Assembly (NCBI GenBank): GCA_003241845.1
Contig: QBMN01000025.1
Coordinates: 1-35,419 of the forward strand
DNA: 35,419 nt
Direction of reading: 5' to 3'
Source: Shackletoniella antarctica
GTDB lineage: Bacteria; Cyanobacteriota; Cyanobacteriia; Phormidesmidales; Phormidesmidaceae
The position numbers were made by a program, and so were the translations under genes. Under the pieces are notes generated by a model that worked only from the letters and a program-made list of their open reading frames with translations, did not search any database and had not been told where the DNA came from. Below are positions 32,768-35,419 of the stretch, one piece after another. The number at the start of each line of letters is the position of its first letter. The stretch's first letter is position 1.

Positions 32768-32812
32768 GGGCTGTATCAAACAGGGCTGTATCAAACAGGG
32801 CTATATCAAACA
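32768..32812. repeat. Three tandem copies of a 15-bp unit
   Basis: GGGCTGTATCAAACA at 32768-32782 and 32783-32797, then GGGCTATATCAAACA at 32798-32812. It lies between the 23-residue membrane peptide gene and the DUF362 start. Confidence 0.75.
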
Positions 32813-32817
32813 GGACT

Positions 32818-32889
32818 CTAGCTCACAAACTGCATCACTATGATGCCGATGGCCCAGGCAAACAGCACCCAGGGAATTAGGCTCGTCAT
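32818..32889 (-). CDS. Predicted 23-residue membrane peptide
   Basis: The frame encodes MTSLIPWVLFAWAIGIIVMQ followed by FVS and a stop. Apart from the first three residues and the tail it is one hydrophobic helix with two tryptophans and no charged residues. AGGAG (32902-32898) lies exactly eight bases before the ATG, a very good ribosome binding site. The size and single helix are like the tiny subunits of photosystem and cytochrome complexes, but I could not match it to PetL, PetN, PsbM, PsaM or similar. It lies upstream of DUF362 on the same strand, 65 bp from its start. Confidence 0.55.
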   Translation of the reverse strand: MTSLIPWVLFAWAIGIIVMQFVS

Positions 32890-33112
32890 CGCTGGCTCTC
32901 CTTATATATTCTTTCGGCAATAAAAAATCTCTGGTTTTACTGTAGTAGGGTCATGGAGCCATTCCGAGGGCAGAAAACCGTACCGCCCCCTTCGCTAGGG
33001 GCTAGGTAGCGGCAAGGAGAAAACTCAGCTACGGGGTTTACTTCCCCCGCTTGTGTCGCGTATAGTAGTGGACTGTGGCTGTGACAAAAGGTCTTACGAC
33101 TAGAGAAACCCA

Positions 33113-33415
33113 ATGGCTAAGAAAAGCATGATTGCGCGGGAGCGCAAGCGGGAAAAAATTGTTGAGCAATACGCCAAGAAGCGCCAAGCGCTCTTGGAAG
33201 AGTTCAACAATGCTGAGAATCAGCAGGAACGGGTGGTAATTCACCGCAAAATCCAGCAGCTTCCCCGCAACAGCGCGCCGACTCGTCTGCACAATCGCTG
33301 CTGGATGACTGGGCGTCCCCGCGGCTACTACCGCGACTTTGGCCTGTGCCGCAACAAGCTGCGCGAAATGGCTCACCAGGGTCTGCTGCCCGGTGTCGTT
33401 AAGTCGAGCTGGTAA
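33113..33415 (+). CDS. rpsN: 30S ribosomal protein S14
   Basis: A 100-residue ribosomal protein of the small subunit. [20 protein letters not shown] and the C-terminal signature of [20 protein letters not shown] and [18 protein letters not shown] are typical. It has none of the four zinc-ligand cysteines of the zinc form, so it is the long zinc-free type usual in cyanobacteria. It stands as a single gene followed by a strong bidirectional terminator. Confidence 0.97.
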   Translation: MAKKSMIARERKREKIVEQYAKKRQALLEEFNNAENQQERVVIHRKIQQLPRNSAPTRLHNRCWMTGRPRGYYRDFGLCRNKLREMAHQGLLPGVVKSSW

Positions 33416-33477
33416 GTTAGTTCTTCAATATTTGAACTTCAAAGGCTCCTGCAAGAAGCCCTGGAAGTTCTCTATCT

Positions 33478-33508
33478 AAAGGGGCCTGAGCATTGTTCAG
33501 GCCCCTTT
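33478..33508. terminator. Strong hairpin terminator after rpsN
   Basis: AAAGGGGCCTGA (33478-33489) and TCAGGCCCCTTT (33497-33508) form a perfect 12-bp stem with a seven-base loop. Ts end the right arm and As the left arm, so it can act on rpsN and on the convergent Uma2 gene. Confidence 0.8.
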
Positions 33509-33541
33509 GTGGTGGGAATTTCTATTAAATTTCATAGTCCT

Positions 33542-34117
33542 CTACCCCCAAATCTCGGCCATTACTAGTATAAAACCGGGCAGCACCTCTTCTCCAGAGA
33601 GTTGCTCTGGCTGGCTCAGATACTCCGTAGGGCGATCCACGCGATAGATTTCCACTCGTTTTTCCTGGGGGTCAATCAGCCATCCCAGTCGCACCCCGCA
33701 ATCGCGATATTCGGCCAGCTTGTGCTGAAGCGTAGCCAGTTTATCCGTTGCCGACCGCAGCTCAATCACAAAATCGGGGGCCAGGGGTAAAAAATTGGCT
33801 GGGTCTGGGGCCAGGGTTTCAATGCGGGCTTTTTCGACCCAAGCTACATCGGGCGAACGATCAGCCCCGTTGGGAAGAGAGAACCCGGTGGAAGAGTCAA
33901 GCACAATACCTAACTGAGCTTGACGATTCCACAGATTCAAGTTGGTGGTTAAGTCTGCATTGCGCTTACCAGATTCCCAGCCCGTAGGTGGCATGAGGAT
34001 TAAATCTCCTGTGCTGCTGCGCTCAAGGCGAATGTCATGATTGACTTTGCACAGCTCATAGAACTGCTCGCGGGTGAGCTGTACCACCGGGTCGAGGGTT
34101 AGGGTCAGTGAAGTCAT
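33542..34117 (-). CDS. Uma2-family protein (DUF820, predicted PD-(D/E)XK nuclease fold)
   Basis: A 191-residue protein of the Uma2/DUF820 family, abundant in cyanobacteria. FYELCKVNHDIRLERSSTGDLILMPPTG, RSPDVAWVEKARI, PDFVIELRSATDKLATLQHKLAEYRDCGVRLGWLIDP match the family. The aspartate of RSPDVAW and glutamate of FVIELRS are the candidate catalytic residues. Members are predicted to have a restriction-endonuclease fold but a cellular role is not established. Length is standard. It converges with rpsN across the shared terminator. Confidence 0.88.
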   Translation of the reverse strand: MTSLTLTLDPVVQLTREQFYELCKVNHDIRLERSSTGDLILMPPTGWESGKRNADLTTNLNLWNRQAQLGIVLDSSTGFSLPNGADRSPDVAWVEKARIETLAPDPANFLPLAPDFVIELRSATDKLATLQHKLAEYRDCGVRLGWLIDPQEKRVEIYRVDRPTEYLSQPEQLSGEEVLPGFILVMAEIWG

Positions 34118-34149
34118 AGCCCTAGGATAATGGCTGAACTAATGGATGA

Positions 34150-34548
34150 CTAATGGACGTCGCTGGCGGCATCTCTGCCATCTTGCAGCGAGCCCACGTG
34201 GTTGGCTTCGAGGGTGGTGGAGCGACCGCAGCAGCGGTCGATGCCTAGACTGTCAAAAAGCAGATCGCCCACAGCGTTGGCCACGGTAAACTCGCCGTAG
34301 AAACTCTCGGAAAAGTCAAAGGCCTGCATTTCGGTCAAAATAGCCATCACCAGACAGCCCACGTCGTTTTCGCCCTCCATGCGCTGGCGCACAAACACTT
34401 GGGAGGCGCGCTCGGCAATGGTGTGGTTGGCGGGCTCTGGTAGATATTCGGCATTTAGCCAGGTGAGCAACGCCGCCTTGAGCCACTGCCCTTCCTGTAG
34501 AGCATCGTCTGGGGGCGGTAGCACAATCGGGCTGAGGGGATCAGTCAT
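34150..34548 (-). CDS. Conserved-looking protein of unknown function
   Basis: A 132-residue soluble protein beginning MTDPLSPIVLPPPDDALQEG. The body is helical (WLKAALLTWLNAEYLPEPAN, IAERASQVFVRQRMEGEND, CLVMAILTEMQAFDFSESFY) and contains a CC pair (DRCCGRSTTLEA) near the end. The N-terminus with short Pro-rich linker suggests a peripheral or scaffold protein. The first in-frame Met (34662) would add 38 residues that look non-coding, so 34548 is chosen. It diverges from aat with 136 bp between. I do not recognise it. Confidence 0.7.
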   Translation of the reverse strand: MTDPLSPIVLPPPDDALQEGQWLKAALLTWLNAEYLPEPANHTIAERASQVFVRQRMEGENDVGCLVMAILTEMQAFDFSESFYGEFTVANAVGDLLFDSLGIDRCCGRSTTLEANHVGSLQDGRDAASDVH

Positions 34549-34684
34549 CGTTGGGTTGAGGAAACCTAGGAAAACCTTCTGTACACTCAATACTACCGCC
34601 TTAGATTCCGACCCTCGGGTTGAAGTCGGTTGAGCGTAAAGAATCATCATCTGCCAGATCACCTTCCCTGTTCAACGAACTGCC

Positions 34685-35272
34685 GTGACTCCAACCAAGT
34701 ACGACCTAGATGCCATTATTCGAGGTTACTCCCAGGGATATTTTCTGATGGCCGACGGCGAGGGCGACGACCTGGGCTGGTATTCGAGCCGCCAGCGCAC
34801 GGTGATCCCGCTGGATGATCGCTTTCGCTACCCCAAATCGCTGCGGCGATCGCTCAACCAAAACCGCTTTCAAGTCGCCATTAACCAGGCTTTTGAGGAG
34901 GTGGTCAGCGGCTGTGCCGATCGCGATACCACCTGGATTTCGGCGGAACTCAAGCAGGTCTACACCGAGCTATATCGGGCGGGCATGGCCTACAGCTTTG
35001 AAACCTGGCAGGGCGATGAACTGGCGGGGGGGATCTTGGGCCTAGTGATCGGCGGGGCGTTTATTGGCGAGTCGATGTTCTTCCGCATTTCTGAAGGCTC
35101 AAAGGTAGCCATGGTAAAGCTGGTGGAGCACCTGCGCCAGCGCCACTTTGCCCTATTTGACGCCCAGATGATGAACCCGCATTTGGAGCGGTTTGGGGCT
35201 TACGTAATGGGCGATCGCGATTACAAAAGCCTGCTAAAGATTGCCCTCAAGCAAAACTGCCGATTCCTCTAG
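34685..35272 (+). CDS. aat: Leucyl/phenylalanyl-tRNA-protein transferase
   Basis: A 195-residue enzyme of the Aat family that adds Leu or Phe to proteins with N-terminal Arg or Lys, marking them for ClpS-dependent degradation (N-degron pathway). Signatures are [74 protein letters not shown] and [16 protein letters not shown]. The start is a GTG at 34685. It is slightly short compared with E. coli Aat but complete. It diverges from the unknown gene on the left. Confidence 0.95.
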   Translation: MTPTKYDLDAIIRGYSQGYFLMADGEGDDLGWYSSRQRTVIPLDDRFRYPKSLRRSLNQNRFQVAINQAFEEVVSGCADRDTTWISAELKQVYTELYRAGMAYSFETWQGDELAGGILGLVIGGAFIGESMFFRISEGSKVAMVKLVEHLRQRHFALFDAQMMNPHLERFGAYVMGDRDYKSLLKIALKQNCRFL

Positions 35273-35280
35273 CCGATTAG

Positions 35281-35403
35281 CGTGCTCCGGCGACGGCAGG
35301 CAGCGTGGCTCGGCCCCATACCAGCGATCTCCTCACCGCCAAGCTGTTTGGCCAGCGCATTGCCGCCGTCGAGCGCTGGGGCAGGGTTCCGGTTGCGGCA
35401 TAG
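35281..35403 (+). pseudogene. Possible C-terminal remnant of an NAD(P)H-oxidoreductase-like gene
   Basis: The frame is open from 35281 (after TAG at 35278-35280) to TAG at 35401-35403 and reads RPHTSDLLTAKLFGQRIAAV, then ERWGRVPVAA. This resembles the C-terminal helix of WrbA-like flavodoxin-fold oxidoreductases, but no N-terminal part is present; the aat gene ends just upstream. Only a GTG at 35305 could start it. It is a weak call that may be chance. Confidence 0.25.
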
Positions 35404-35419
35404 GGGGGCGGTGTGAGGG

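Noticed and set aside
1-35419. tRNA or rRNA genes
   Set aside because: I saw no cloverleaf with the conserved GTTCRA block or any rRNA core sequence in the gaps I read, but this was by eye only.

Overview
The window comes from a cyanobacterium, most likely a filamentous Leptolyngbya/Nodosilinea-type organism. The evidence is the abundance of HIP1 octamers GCGATCGC (for example 430-437 and 7502-7509), a PTPA-CTERM-like sorting tail, an NdhD2-type subunit of photosynthetic NDH-1, a cobalamin gene, a nickel-dependent guanidine hydrolase cassette and many GTAGG-bounded palindromic intergenic elements. Most of the sequence is ordinary chromosome: housekeeping genes in short operons, closely packed, with several convergent pairs that nearly touch or overlap.

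Layout. 1-4.6 kb: the C-terminal part of a DUF697 protein, a PTPA-CTERM secreted protein, a GAF-LuxR regulator, a GlsB/YeaQ-type membrane protein, a sulfite-oxidase-like molybdopterin protein and a tiny zinc ribbon. 4.8-10.4 kb: ndhD2, thrB, a stand-alone SLH protein and thrS. 10.7-16.9 kb: a DUF4327-like protein behind a hairpin-rich leader, a zinc-ribbon PP2C phosphatase, an RluE-type pseudouridine synthase, a small membrane protein, a TPR protein and an unrecognised proline-rich protein. 16.9-20.9 kb (minus strand): serA, prmA, a small membrane protein coupled to prmA, and a HcyBio/DUF39 homocysteine-biosynthesis protein. 21.1-23.4 kb: a MOSC protein overlapping hemW, then an orphan RelB-like antitoxin. 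23.4-28.0 kb: cobM and the guanidine cassette. 28-35.4 kb: a 2TM protein, a Trypco1/CU044_2847 protein, dxs, a secreted protein of four two-cysteine repeats, a DUF362 protein with a 23-residue membrane peptide just upstream, rpsN, a Uma2 protein, an unknown protein and aat.

The most interesting locus is 24.5-28.0 kb. A guanidine-I (ykkC) riboswitch, whose last helix competes with a terminator hairpin, precedes an arginase-superfamily enzyme of the guanidine hydrolase (GdmH) type. HypA-like and HypB-like nickel chaperones follow. Between the two chaperones lie a palindromic element and a TumE-type toxin-antitoxin pair. The logic is substrate sensing, then hydrolysis, then nickel loading of the enzyme.

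Other leads are a strong minus-strand terminator at 23448-23484 with no minus-strand gene feeding it (a probable small or antisense RNA), the 23-residue membrane peptide with an ideal ribosome binding site, and GTAGG elements that supply the stop codons of serA and hypB. Functions are assigned by recognising motifs and families from the sequence alone; no database search was run.
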